Of a DNA stretch of 15,224 bases, positions 1 to 8,518 are shown piece by piece; positions within the stretch are counted from its first letter, which is position 1, and each line of letters opens with the position of its first letter. This DNA is from JBFJWR01 sp041623535 (lineage in GTDB: Bacteria; Pseudomonadota; Gammaproteobacteria; Pseudomonadales; JBFGWM01). Both the position numbers and the translations under genes were made by a program. The stretch spans positions 1 through 15,224 of the forward strand of contig JBFJWR010000028.1 in assembly GCA_041623535.1 (NCBI GenBank), read 5' to 3'. The notes under the pieces were generated by a model. That model saw only the letters and a list, made by a program, of their open reading frames with translations. It did not search any database and was not told where the DNA came from.

Positions 1-1840
1 CACCCTGAATAGCCCCAGAAGGAACGGGGCTGGTGAGCGTGTAGGAGAACTCGCCCGTATCGGAATTGAGCGTCAGGTTGCCATACAGGCCTTCCCCCGT
101 GCCATTGATGGTGTACTTTGTGGCGCCAGGTACGTTGAGAGTTCCTCCGTCAGTCTCCGCGGAACTGGAAGTATTGTCGCTACCGCCGTCATCCAAGGCA
201 GCCTCATCTACTTCAATAGTGCGGTTGTCAGCATTGAGGGTCACGTCTGCGACATTAATCGTCAGCGTTGCAGAGTCCAGGTCGCCGTCACTGTCCTTGA
301 TGGTGTACGTGAAGGTATCGACGGCATTTGCAGTGATTGCGTTTGCTGTCGCCACGTAGGTGTAGCTGCCATCTGCGTTCAGCGTCAGCTTGCCGTAGGT
401 GCCGGTGATTTCATCGCCCACGCTGCTGGCGTTCTCGGTGTCAGTGGTGTCATCGTTGCCAGTCACTACGCCAACCACAGCGCCGTCTGCGTGGTAACCA
501 TCTGCGCGAGACTGGTCATTGCTCAGAACACCGTTTTCTGCATCTACGATCAGCGTGCCACCTTCACTGATGTTGCCGATGTCCGCAGTTGCGAGGGGAA
601 CACCATCCAATACATTGATGGTCAGGATGCCTGGTTCTGCAGAGACATCGCCATCGCTGTCTTCTACGTTGATCTGGAATTCGAGAACAATCGGCTCTCC
701 GGGGGTGTGGTCAAGCGCTTCTTCCAGAGTGAAGGTGTAAGAGACCACGCCGGTTTCCGGATCATAGTGGTCAAACTTAATGGAGTACGGACCAAAATCC
801 TTGAAATTGTCGGCGGTGAGGCCATCGTTGGAAATAAATACCGGATTCAACTGGGCAAGGCCGACGCCATCGGGGGCGGTGATCGTGAATTGCCCCTCAT
901 GCACAGTGCCGTACTGGGAAGTCACACCGCTGAGTCCATCCTCAGACACTGTACCCTCGTCACCGGTGATGGTGACGCCAAAATCTTCACCCGGCGCGGC
1001 TTCTTCTTCAACCGGCGGATCTTCCGGATCCGTCGGCGTGAATTCCGGCGCAATCGGATCAGTATTGAACCCGGAATCCGGCGTGGTCTGCTGACCGGAA
1101 CGCTCCAGGATCACGAAGCTGGAACCTTCCTCTTCGCCGCCACCCGCGCCGGGGCCGGCTGCGGTTGCTTCCAGCTGGCTGGGGTCTTCACCGGCCAGCA
1201 GGGCCTGCTGGATGGCGTCGATGTCGGATGCGGAGTCGTTGATCAGGGCGTCAAGCAGTTGGTCCTGGCTGGATTGCGCCGTGGTGCCGGGCAGGTCCAG
1301 GGTGGCCAGGATGGCAGGGTTGAAGACTTCGGTGTCCAGGGCGATCTCGGAATTACGCCCCAGGTCGAGTCGGCTGCCGTCTTTGAATTCAATTGCGATG
1401 GCACTGCCATCGGCGGTGATGATGACTTCGTCAGCGAACACCTGGTCGCCGATTTTCAGCACGCGGGTTTCGCCGGTAACCGGGTTCTTGGCTTCTGCGT
1501 TGCCGGAGAGTGCAACAACAGTACCAATGGCTTCCACGCTGGGCACGGCGCCCTGGCCGGCATCTTCAGCCGCTTCCTCGGTCAGGCTGGAGAAACGCTC
1601 GCCGCCGATGCCTTCAGCATTCAGGGCCAATTGGCTGCCTTCGCCAATCGCCAGATTGCTGCCATCACCCATGGACAGCACAATGTTGCTGCCGTCACTG
1701 GTGATGATCACTTCGTGGGCATAAACCATGTCGCCAACGTTGAGGTCGCGGACCGCGCCAGTGGCGGGATTCTGGGCCTGCGCGGTGCCGGTCAGTTCTG
1801 CGACGGTGCCGATGGCGATGGCTTGTGCTGCTTGAGGCAT
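1..1840 (-). CDS. LapA-like giant adhesin with N-terminal retention modules, partial (3' end outside window)
   Basis: This is the first 613 residues of a large surface adhesin that continues past the left edge. ATG at 1840-1838 follows GGAGAG at 1850-1845. Seen in order: a retention-module-like domain at residues 8-74, a second at 104-168, a helical linker, LEATAAGP at 223-230, a Gly/Glu-rich stretch, a Pro/acidic linker at about 256-285, then beta-rich repeats with DSDGD calcium-type loops near 394 and 516. Residues about 412-530 form a VCBS/cadherin-like repeat and another follows. In known LapA proteins the retention module plugs the outer-membrane pore of the type I secretion system, and the periplasmic protease LapG cuts at TAAG when c-di-GMP is low. 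No export or LapD/LapG genes are visible, so they should lie elsewhere. The family assignment is firm; total length and the C-terminal RTX signal cannot be seen. Confidence 0.93.
   Translation of the reverse strand, partial: MPQAAQAIAIGTVAELTGTAQAQNPATGAVRDLNVGDMVYAHEVIITSDGSNIVLSMGDGSNLAIGEGSQLALNAEGIGGERFSSLTEEAAEDAGQGAVPSVEAIGTVVALSGNAEAKNPVTGETRVLKIGDQVFADEVIITADGSAIAIEFKDGSRLDLGRNSEIALDTEVFNPAILATLDLPGTTAQSSQDQLLDALINDSASDIDAIQQALLAGEDPSQLEATAAGPGAGGGEEEGSSFVILERSGQQTTPDSGFNTDPIAPEFTPTDPEDPPVEEEAAPGEDFGVTITGDEGTVSEDGLSGVTSQYGTVHEGQFTITAPDGVGLAQLNPVFISNDGLTADNFKDFGPYSIKFDHYDPETGVVSYTFTLEEALDHTPGEPIVLEFQINVEDSDGDVSAEPGILTINVLDGVPLATADIGNISEGGTLIVDAENGVLSNDQSRADGYHADGAVVGVVTGNDDTTDTENASSVGDEITGTYGKLTLNADGSYTYVATANAITANAVDTFTYTIKDSDGDLDSATLTINVADVTLNADNRTIEVDEAALDDGGSDNTSSSAETDGGTLNVPGATKYTINGTGEGLYGNLTLNSDTGEFSYTLTSPVPSGAIQG
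1154..1165 (-). other. Predicted LapG cleavage site (TAAG) in the adhesin
   Basis: These codons encode Thr226-Ala227-Ala228-Gly229 within LEATAAGP, closely matching the di-alanine site cut by LapG in Pseudomonas LapA. Cutting is expected between the two alanines. The site lies just after the second module and before a Gly-rich stretch and an SFVILE segment, as in LapA. In Pseudomonas LapA the site is near residue 108; here it is about 119 residues later because of the extra N-terminal module. Cleavage itself is inferred. Confidence 0.85.
1337..1819 (-). repeat. Tandem duplication of the retention-module/FecR-like domain inside the adhesin
   Basis: Residues 8-74 and 104-168 are diverged copies of one domain. 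Both open with AIGTV, share a QNPATG/KNPVTG turn, a VGDMVY/IGDQVF segment followed by EVIIT and DGS, and a DGSNLAIG/DGSRLDLG strand ending in LAL/IAL. They are joined by a 29-residue Glu/Ala-rich linker. Only the second is followed by the LapG site. Similarity is at protein level; the DNA is diverged, so this is an old duplication rather than a recent one. Confidence 0.8.
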
Positions 1841-1844
1841 TGTT

Positions 1845-1850
1845 CTCTCC
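1845..1850 (-). promoter_or_regulatory. Ribosome binding site of the adhesin
   Basis: GGAGAG on the minus strand lies four bases before the ATG at 1840. It fixes the adhesin start, since the reading frame stays open upstream without another equally good start signal. Confidence 0.75.
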
Positions 1851-1939
1851 GAGTAAAAACAAGTAGTTACGTAATAGGTTCGGGCAAGGTTTGCCACTGA
1901 ATAACCATAAAACTAACACCGCCCCGGTATGCAAAGAAC

Positions 1940-1953
1940 TGTACATAGGTACA
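1940..1953. promoter_or_regulatory. TGTAC-N4-GTACA palindrome, resembling a LexA box
   Basis: The arms TGTAC and GTACA are perfect inverted repeats with spacer ATAG. Read with flanks it is CTGT-N8-ACAT (1939-1954), one base from the CTGT-N8-ACAG LexA consensus of gammaproteobacteria. It lies about 100 bases before the adhesin start and 257 bases before the repair-gene start. Whether LexA or another dimeric regulator binds is unknown. Confidence 0.3.
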
Positions 1954-1990
1954 TGATTCATTTTGCTCATATTTTAAGCGGTGGGAGCGG

Positions 1991-2021
1991 GCTCACCTGG
2001 TGAGCATGCAATACGGGTATT
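1991..2021. promoter_or_regulatory. Pair of adjacent palindromes, candidate operators
   Basis: GCTCACC-T-GGTGAGC (1991-2005, perfect 7-base arms) is followed after four bases by AATAC-GG-GTATT (2010-2021, perfect 5-base arms). There is no T-run, so a terminator is unlikely. Their position between divergent genes suggests protein binding, which is inferred only. Confidence 0.35.
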
Positions 2022-2210
2022 CTGGCTGCAGAAAGTGAAAGTACACCAACCTTGAGGGCGCGAACTATCGGCCTTTGGTGCTAATTGGCGGCTGGCTATG
2101 GATGGCGAATTCCGATGCTGGGAGAACGCCGGACCAGGCGGTTGCGCTCAGTTACCTCAGCTAAACAGAAGGGCCAGCAGGGCCATGGAACCGCAGGATT
2201 TGAGAATTAC

Positions 2211-4913
2211 ATGAATAAAGAAGGCATACAGAGGCAAACGCTGCTGGCGCATGCCGAGGCGGGCCATACCATCGTCACGGGCAACCAGCGGCTCGCGGCC
2301 GCCCTGCAGGATGGCTATGCCGACCGGGCCCGGGCCGATGGGCGGCAGGCCTGGCAGACCCCGGCCATTCTGACCTGGAATGCCTGGCTGCAGCAGGAAT
2401 GGCAGTGCCTGCTGCGTGGTGGCTTGGAAGACATGGCATTCGGCCTGCTGAACAGTGCCCAACAGGAGCAGCTTTGGCGGGATGTGCAGGCCGCTCATGG
2501 CGATGCCGGAGCTACGAGCGCGATCGCTGATGTGCGCGGCCTGATGGACGCCTGGCAACTGGTGCAGGACTGGTGCCTGGATCCTGCGCACCCGGATTTC
2601 CAGGCAACCGCCGATACCCGCCAGTTTGCCGCGGTTGCGCTGGCGTTTGATATGCACGTACGGGACCTGGGTCTGGCCACTGTGGCGGAATTGCCCGCCC
2701 GGCTTGCCCGAAGCTGGAACCGGCTTCATATCAAGGGCCTGGCGGATCCGTTCATCGCAGGCCCGCCCACCTGGCTGGTCGGCTTTGTCGAAATCACACC
2801 CGCCCAGGAGCGGCTGATTCAGGCGCTGCAGCAGGCCGGGCGCGAGATTCAGCAGGTTGAATTGCAGGCTGAACCGGGCGCCAGCGCACGACTGGCTCTC
2901 GCCGACAGCCGCGCGGAGGTCAGTGCCGCGGCAAACTGGGTGCGTGTCCAGCTGGACGCCCATCCCCGGCAGCGCATCGCCGTGATCGTGCCAGAGATGC
3001 ATTCGCTGCGGCCTTTGCTTGAGCGGGCGCTGAACCTGGCCCTGCAACCTTCTTCCCAACAGCCCGGCACGGAAGCGGCGGGGCTGGTCAACTTCTCGCT
3101 GGGCAATCCGCTGGCGGATATTCCCCTGATCAGCGACGCGCTGCGCGTGCTGCGCTTCGAGGGTGAGGCCATGGAACTGGCAGCGCTCTACCAGGTCCTG
3201 CGCTCTCCTTACTTCGCGGGTGCCGAAAAGGCCGCCAGTGCGCGTATCCGGCTGGAACTGAAGCTGCGCCGGCAGGGTCTGGCTGACATGCCGCTGTCAG
3301 CCTTGCTGGATTTTTCTTCCGACAAGTTTCTGCGCAAGCTGGCCGCTGGTACCGAGCGCCTGGATGCGCTGCGTCGCAAGACCATGAAATGGTCGGACTG
3401 GGCGGATGCCTTTACCACCGTGCTGACCCTGGTTGGCTGGTCGCGCGGTCGTACACTTTCCAGCAATGAGTACCAGGCGACCCGGAAATGGGAAGGCGTG
3501 TTGGATGCGTTGGCGGGACTGGACCGGGTGTCTGCGGGTGCCACGTTCCGGCAGGCGCTTCTGCAGTTGGAACATCTCGCACAGGGTACGATTTTCCAGC
3601 CCGAGAGTGTGGGCGCGCGAGTGCAGGTGCTGGGGGTGCTGGAGACCACCGGGCAACATTTCGACCAGGCCTGGGTGCTGGGTATGCACGATGGTGCCTG
3701 GCCGCGCCTGCCGCAGCCGAATCCGTATATCCCCTGGAGCCTGCAGCGCGAACATGGCCTGCCGCGTTCCGGCGCGCAGCGGGAGCTGCGCATGGCCGCC
3801 ATCTACACCCGGCAGTTGAAGGCTGTCGCGGAGCGCGTGCTGTTCAGTCACCCGGAACGCGAAGGCGATCAGGATCTTCGCGTGTCGCCGTTGATTGCCG
3901 AATTGCCGGTCGTCGATTGTGCAGAGGCCGGGGTTTTCCTGGTGTCGGACTGGAATACCTTGCAGCGGGACGCCAGCGTTCTGGAACCCTGGTCTGATGA
4001 TCTTGCGCCTGCTTATACGGAAGGCGAACGCACCGGTGGCAGCCGCCTGTTCGAACTGCAGGCCGCCTGTCCGTTCCGTGCCTTTGCCGAAATTCGTCTG
4101 CATGCGAAAACACTGGATGCACCGGCAGAGGGGCTGGACGCCATGGGTCGCGGCAGCCTGGTGCACAAAGTGCTGGAGTTTTTCTGGCAGGCAACCGTGG
4201 ATCATGCCGGATTACAGGCGCTGGATGAAGTTGCCCTGCAAGAGCGACTTGCCGCCTGCGTTGAAGACGCGCTGTGCGCTGTTGAGCAGCGGTCCGGTGT
4301 GCGCCTGCCAGCCCGCTTCCGCAACGTGGAGTCAGCCCGCCTGGCCGCCGTATGCTCGGAAATGATTGCACTGGACCGCGACCGTGCGCCATTCCGGGTG
4401 CTGTACAACGAAGAAAAACGCACCGTGGATTTCGGCGGGGTCTCCATCAACCTCAAGCTGGACCGCGTGGACGAACTGGCATCCGGCGGCACCGCGGTCA
4501 TCGATTACAAAACCGGGCAGGTGAACAAGAACAAGTGGGCGGGACGGCGGCCGGAGTCGCCGCAATTACCTCTGTACACCCTGGCCGTGGACGAGCCCGT
4601 TCAGGCCGTGGCGTTTGCCAGTGTGCGTGCCGGGGAAACCAGGTATGAAGGCATTGCCGCTGCGGACGATCTCTTGCCGGGTGTGAAGGTGTGGACCGAG
4701 AACCGGACCGAACTCGCTGAATCCGCCAGTTGGGAAGACCTGTTAGAGCACTGGCACGAGGTGCTTGATGAACTGGCTGGTGAATTTCGCGAGGGGCATG
4801 CCGAAGTCCTGCCGCTGAGCACGCGGAGCAGTTGTACGTACTGCGATCTCCATCCGGTCTGTCGTATCAATCAGAACCCGGTCGAACGACAGCAGGAGTC
4901 TGACGATGAGTGA
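2211..4913 (+). CDS. AddB-like DNA repair nuclease with Fe-S cluster (probable DNA repair protein family)
   Basis: A 900-residue protein of the family known as probable DNA repair protein (TIGR03623-like), the partner of an AddA-like helicase. The N-terminal half resembles an inactivated UvrD-type helicase: it opens with TIVTGNQRLAAAL and has no Walker A. The C-terminus is a RecB-type PD-(D/E)XK nuclease: GRGSLVH (His652), LDRVDEL (Asp751, Asp754), IDYKTG (Asp765, Lys767), then QLPLY. Cys620 plus Cys875-x2-Cys878-x5-Cys884 match the four-cysteine Fe-S arrangement of AddB nuclease domains. With its neighbour it should process double-strand-break ends for recombination. ATG 2211 is chosen because homology begins there and GAG/AGGA motifs precede it; TTG 2085 and ATG 2115 are in-frame alternatives. 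It overlaps the next gene by 8 bases, indicating translational coupling. Confidence 0.9.
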   Translation: MNKEGIQRQTLLAHAEAGHTIVTGNQRLAAALQDGYADRARADGRQAWQTPAILTWNAWLQQEWQCLLRGGLEDMAFGLLNSAQQEQLWRDVQAAHGDAGATSAIADVRGLMDAWQLVQDWCLDPAHPDFQATADTRQFAAVALAFDMHVRDLGLATVAELPARLARSWNRLHIKGLADPFIAGPPTWLVGFVEITPAQERLIQALQQAGREIQQVELQAEPGASARLALADSRAEVSAAANWVRVQLDAHPRQRIAVIVPEMHSLRPLLERALNLALQPSSQQPGTEAAGLVNFSLGNPLADIPLISDALRVLRFEGEAMELAALYQVLRSPYFAGAEKAASARIRLELKLRRQGLADMPLSALLDFSSDKFLRKLAAGTERLDALRRKTMKWSDWADAFTTVLTLVGWSRGRTLSSNEYQATRKWEGVLDALAGLDRVSAGATFRQALLQLEHLAQGTIFQPESVGARVQVLGVLETTGQHFDQAWVLGMHDGAWPRLPQPNPYIPWSLQREHGLPRSGAQRELRMAAIYTRQLKAVAERVLFSHPEREGDQDLRVSPLIAELPVVDCAEAGVFLVSDWNTLQRDASVLEPWSDDLAPAYTEGERTGGSRLFELQAACPFRAFAEIRLHAKTLDAPAEGLDAMGRGSLVHKVLEFFWQATVDHAGLQALDEVALQERLAACVEDALCAVEQRSGVRLPARFRNVESARLAAVCSEMIALDRDRAPFRVLYNEEKRTVDFGGVSINLKLDRVDELASGGTAVIDYKTGQVNKNKWAGRRPESPQLPLYTLAVDEPVQAVAFASVRAGETRYEGIAAADDLLPGVKVWTENRTELAESASWEDLLEHWHEVLDELAGEFREGHAEVLPLSTRSSCTYCDLHPVCRINQNPVERQQESDDE
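4894..4898 (+). promoter_or_regulatory. Ribosome binding site of the AddA-like gene
   Basis: AGGAG lies seven bases before ATG 4906, inside the last codons of the AddB-like gene. It fixes the start and explains coupled translation across the ATGAGTGA overlap. Confidence 0.85.
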
Positions 4914-7900
4914 TTCGATTCTGGTTGATGCGGATGTGCGTGCCCGGGCCATTGATCCCACGCAGTCGTTTATCGTGCAGGCCCCGGCGGGATCCGGCAA
5001 AACCGGCCTGCTGGTGCTGCGTTACCTGTGCCTGCTGGAGCGGGCAGAGAACCCCGAGGAAATCATCGCCATCACGTTTACGCGCAAGGCAGCTGCCGAA
5101 ATGCGTGATCGCATCCTGCAGGCGCTGGGCCGTGCGGCCAGGGGAGAGCAGGGCAGTGATCCCCATGACGTCGAATTGCTCAGTCATGCCCGCGCGGTAC
5201 TGGAGCGGGACCGCGAACAGGGCTGGTCGCTGACAGACTGCCCGGCGCGCATGCGGGTGCAGACCATCGACAGCCTGTGCCACCGACTGGTCTGCATGAT
5301 GCCGGCCACGGCCGGCCATTCCGGGAACGCGCAACTGGAAGACGACGCAGCAGCCCTGCACCGCGAGGCGGCAGCACGTGCCGTGGAACGACTCGAAGGC
5401 GATCTGGAGGTTGCCGCTGGCGCGGTAGAACGCGCGCTGCAGCATTTTGACAACCAGGTCGGCCTGCTGATTGATCTGCTGGCGCAGATGCTGGGGCAAA
5501 GACAGCAGTGGCTGCGCGGACTCAGCGACCCTTCGTCCGCGGTATTCAGTCGTGACGAGATCGAAGCAGCTTTCCGTGCTTACGTGGAGTCACACCTGCA
5601 TTCGCTGCGGGCGCATTTTCCGCTGCATTGCGAGACCGATCTGTGCGAGATACTGCATTTCGCGCGCGGCAATCTGCAGGACAATCCGGATCACTTTCTG
5701 CATGGCTACGCACAACCGGAATGCCTGCCCGCAGCGCAGGCCGATGCGCTGGCCCAATGGCAGGTGCTCGCGCAGTTCTTGCTAACCAAGGACGGCGCGT
5801 GGCGCAAGCCGGGCGGATTCAACAAGGGCAGTGGGATTCCGGCGCTCGGCAAACCAAAGGATGCCGGCTACGCAGAACGCAAGCAGGCCAAGGATCAGAT
5901 CGCAGAACTGCTGGAAGCCCTTTCGCAGTCTGAACACGCAGAACTGCTGAGCGAGCAACTGGCGCAGGTGCTGGTCCTGCCGGAAGGCGGGTTTTCGGAT
6001 GCCGACTGGACGACCGTGGAAGCGCTGTTCGCGCTGTTGTTTGTCGCTGCGCAGGAACTGCAACAGGTGTTTGCCGAAACGGGCAGGCTGGATCATTCTG
6101 AAGTCATGACAGCGGCACTGCAGGCGCTGGGCGAGCCCGACGAGCCCACCGACCTTGCGTTGGCGCTGGACTACCAGGTGCGGCACCTGCTGATAGACGA
6201 ATTCCAGGACACCTCGCTCACCCAGGTCGAACTGTTGCGCCGCCTGGTCGCCGGCTGGATGCCGGGCGATGGACGCACCCTGTTCCTGGTCGGTGATCCC
6301 ATGCAGTCCATCTACGCGTTCCGCGAGGCGGAAGTGGGCCTGTTCCTGCGCATGCAGCAGGAAGGCATAGAGTCCATGCGCCCGGAACCACTGCTGTTGC
6401 AGCAGAATTTCCGTTCCTGCGCGCAGGTGGTGGATTGGGTTAACCAGGCGTTTCCGCAGATTTTTCCGGCCTCCGAAGACGCCTCCCTGGGCGCCATCAG
6501 TTATCGCCCGGCCGTGCCGTTCGCGACCGATACACCCGATGGTGGAGTGCATGTCCATCCGTTTCTCGGTTCATCCGACGCAGAGGCGCCCCGCGTGGTG
6601 CGGATTGTTGAGCAGACCCTGCGCGAGCATCCGGATGCATCCATCGCGATCCTGGTGCGGGGGCGGCGGCACCTTGAGGAGATCGTTCCGGCGCTGCGCA
6701 CTGCGGGGATCGGTTTTCAGGCCGTGGATGTCGAAACGCTGGCCTCGCGGCAATGCGTGCTCGATGTGCTGTCACTGACCCGGGCACTGATTCATCCGGG
6801 TGACCGCATCGCCTGGCTGGCCGTGTTGCGCGCGCCCTGGTGCGGATTGGAACTGGCCGATCTGCATGCCATTGCCGGAAATGATCAGGGTGGGTTGCTT
6901 GTCGATCGGCTGCAGGATGCTGCTGAGCATGGCTTGCTGAGTACCGCCGGGCACGCGCGTATCGAACGGATCCTTCCCGTTTTGCAGGCGGCGTGCGCCG
7001 AGCGCATGCGCAAATCGCTGCGCGCCTGGGTAGAGGGCGCGTGGCTGGCATTGGGGGGCGCGGCCTGCCTGGAAAGCGAAGCCGACCAGGCAGACGTCGA
7101 GGCGTTCTTTCGCTGGCTGGAAAGCTGGCCACCGGGCACTTTGCCCGACCCGCTGGAGATGGAAGAGAAACTGGAACAACTGTATGCATTGCCGGACCCT
7201 GCGGGTGACAAGCGTGTACAGCTCATGACGCTGCACAAGGCCAAGGGACTGGAATTCGACACGGTCATCCTGCCCGGACTGGGGCGTGGCACCGGCAGTG
7301 GTGATGATCCGATGATCCGCTGGCGCGAGTTGCCGGGGGAAGCGGGTGAATCGAAATTGCTGGTTGCACCGAAACGGGCCACCGGCGCAGAACGGCAACT
7401 GCATTACCAGTTGCTGGGTCGCATCCATAACGAGCGCGAGAAAAACGAAAGTGCACGTCTGGCGTATGTCGGTGTCACCCGGGCGAAACGTGCGCTGCAC
7501 CTGCTGGGCCGTGCGAAGGTGAAGCAGAAAGAGGGCGAAGCTCCGACAATTTCCCAGCCGGGCAGCGGCAGCCTGCTCGGCACGTTATGGCCGGCAGTGC
7601 GCGGCGAATTCGAAACGGCACTGGCTGCCGGCATCCCGGAATCGACTCCGGCAGTGTCCGGCGCAGAGGACCCCGATGCCGGCCTCAAGCGGCTCCCTGC
7701 AGGCTGGTGCTGTCCGCCGCCACCGGCCGATTTGGCGTCGACAGGTGTGGAGCCATCCGAAGCGCGCAACCAAACGGAGTTTTCCTGGGCCAGGCCACTG
7801 GCGCGACAACTGGGTGTGGTGGTGCACGGCTTGCTGGAGTACCCCGATGTGCTCGACATGAACGCAGCGCTCGCCACGCAGCGCATCACCGCGATGTTGC

Positions 7901-8301
7901 AGATGACTGGTGTCGCCCGATCAGACTGGGAAATCCTCGTTACACGTGCACACGAAGCAATACAGACCATGCGACAGGATGAACGCGCGGCATGGTTGTA
8001 TTCGCCTGCGAATGATGCCGTGCAGGCAGAATTCCCGGTGTCGCTGGCGACTGACGCAGGCGTTCGCAATTACGTGATCGACCGCACGTTTGTCGATGCG
8101 AAGAATGTCCGCTGGATCGTCGACTTCAAGACCGGCACCCATGCCGGGGGGCAGCTTGATATATTCCTCGACGAAGAGCAGGCGCGTTACAGCGAGCAAC
8201 TGGCGACCTACGCACGCTGTCTTGCGCAGCTGGATTCGCGGGAAATTCGTGTGGCCCTGTATTTTCCGCTGATTTCTGCCTGGCGGGAATGGACCCCGTG
8301 A
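4906..8301 (+). CDS. AddA/RecB-like UvrD-family helicase-nuclease
   Basis: A 1131-residue superfamily 1A helicase with a C-terminal nuclease. Visible motifs in order: Q-motif Gln20, Walker A APAGSGKT (26-33), motif II DEFQDT (431-436), motif III GDPMQSIY (463-470), QQNFRS (motif IV), TLHKAKGLEFD (775-785, motif V) and YVGVTRAK (854-861, motif VI). A RecB-type PD-(D/E)XK nuclease closes the protein: His974 in a GVVVH motif, Asp1059 in VIDRTF, Asp1073 and Lys1075 in VDFKTG, then a QLATY motif. All catalytic residues are present, so both ATPase and nuclease should be active. With the upstream AddB-like protein it should form a two-nuclease end-resection machine like AddAB. Members of this pair can occur beside RecBCD, so its exact role and any Chi recognition are open. 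The gene symbol is withheld because it may not be the true orthologue of Bacillus addA. Confidence 0.93.
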   Translation: MSDSILVDADVRARAIDPTQSFIVQAPAGSGKTGLLVLRYLCLLERAENPEEIIAITFTRKAAAEMRDRILQALGRAARGEQGSDPHDVELLSHARAVLERDREQGWSLTDCPARMRVQTIDSLCHRLVCMMPATAGHSGNAQLEDDAAALHREAAARAVERLEGDLEVAAGAVERALQHFDNQVGLLIDLLAQMLGQRQQWLRGLSDPSSAVFSRDEIEAAFRAYVESHLHSLRAHFPLHCETDLCEILHFARGNLQDNPDHFLHGYAQPECLPAAQADALAQWQVLAQFLLTKDGAWRKPGGFNKGSGIPALGKPKDAGYAERKQAKDQIAELLEALSQSEHAELLSEQLAQVLVLPEGGFSDADWTTVEALFALLFVAAQELQQVFAETGRLDHSEVMTAALQALGEPDEPTDLALALDYQVRHLLIDEFQDTSLTQVELLRRLVAGWMPGDGRTLFLVGDPMQSIYAFREAEVGLFLRMQQEGIESMRPEPLLLQQNFRSCAQVVDWVNQAFPQIFPASEDASLGAISYRPAVPFATDTPDGGVHVHPFLGSSDAEAPRVVRIVEQTLREHPDASIAILVRGRRHLEEIVPALRTAGIGFQAVDVETLASRQCVLDVLSLTRALIHPGDRIAWLAVLRAPWCGLELADLHAIAGNDQGGLLVDRLQDAAEHGLLSTAGHARIERILPVLQAACAERMRKSLRAWVEGAWLALGGAACLESEADQADVEAFFRWLESWPPGTLPDPLEMEEKLEQLYALPDPAGDKRVQLMTLHKAKGLEFDTVILPGLGRGTGSGDDPMIRWRELPGEAGESKLLVAPKRATGAERQLHYQLLGRIHNEREKNESARLAYVGVTRAKRALHLLGRAKVKQKEGEAPTISQPGSGSLLGTLWPAVRGEFETALAAGIPESTPAVSGAEDPDAGLKRLPAGWCCPPPPADLASTGVEPSEARNQTEFSWARPLARQLGVVVHGLLEYPDVLDMNAALATQRITAMLQMTGVARSDWEILVTRAHEAIQTMRQDERAAWLYSPANDAVQAEFPVSLATDAGVRNYVIDRTFVDAKNVRWIVDFKTGTHAGGQLDIFLDEEQARYSEQLATYARCLAQLDSREIRVALYFPLISAWREWTP

Positions 8302-8518
8302 GCTTGTGGAACAGGGCGTTGTGAATCAAATGAATTCATTGGCTTGCGCGCGTTGGCACGCGCCGTAAGGGCTGTGACGCCGGGAAAAAGCGTATTTATT
8401 GCCGATAAGTAGCGTTCCCGCGACCGTGCCAAGGCGGAAATCCGCGTCTATGCTGCTTCAGACCACTTCATGGCAGTTACGCTTGCGCCCGTTTTGGGGC
8501 GTCCGGGGTAACGCCGCA
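8302..8518. other. Gap after the AddA-like gene with two inverted repeats
   Basis: The 217-base gap holds a perfect 12-base palindrome AATGAATTCATT (8329-8340) and a GCGCGT-TGGC-ACGCGC hairpin (8348-8363). No T-run follows, so it is not a classical intrinsic terminator. The next reading frame is open from TTG 8399, so part of this gap may be coding. No convincing promoter was found. Confidence 0.35.

Larger units (their letters stand above)
1841..2210. promoter_or_regulatory. Divergent intergenic region between the adhesin and the addB-like gene
   Basis: These 370 bases separate two divergently read genes and must hold the promoters of both, though no -35/-10 pair is convincing. The adhesin side (1841-1975) is AT-richer than its surroundings. 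Three palindromes are seen: TGTAC-N4-GTACA at 1940-1953, GCTCACC-T-GGTGAGC at 1991-2005 and AATAC-GG-GTATT at 2010-2021. The last two lie only four bases apart and could be operators. From about 2085 the addB-like reading frame is open upstream of its chosen start, so part of this region could be coding if a TTG (2085) or ATG (2115) start is used. Confidence 0.5.

Noticed and set aside
1..1840. Tandem DNA repeats as a mobile element or CRISPR
   Set aside because: The periodicity is at protein level (adhesin repeats), with diverged DNA and no spacers or terminal inverted repeats.
491..1900. A 469-codon open frame on the plus strand opposite the adhesin
   Set aside because: The minus strand in this region encodes clear retention modules, a LapG site and VCBS repeats. 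The plus frame has no recognisable domain and is a by-product of the repeat codon bias.
2157..3059. Long minus-strand open frame (300 codons) opposite the AddB-like gene
   Set aside because: It is antisense to a well-supported gene, has no recognisable domain and reflects high GC content. The similar frames at 3297-4205, 5782-6558 and 6772-7500 are rejected for the same reason.
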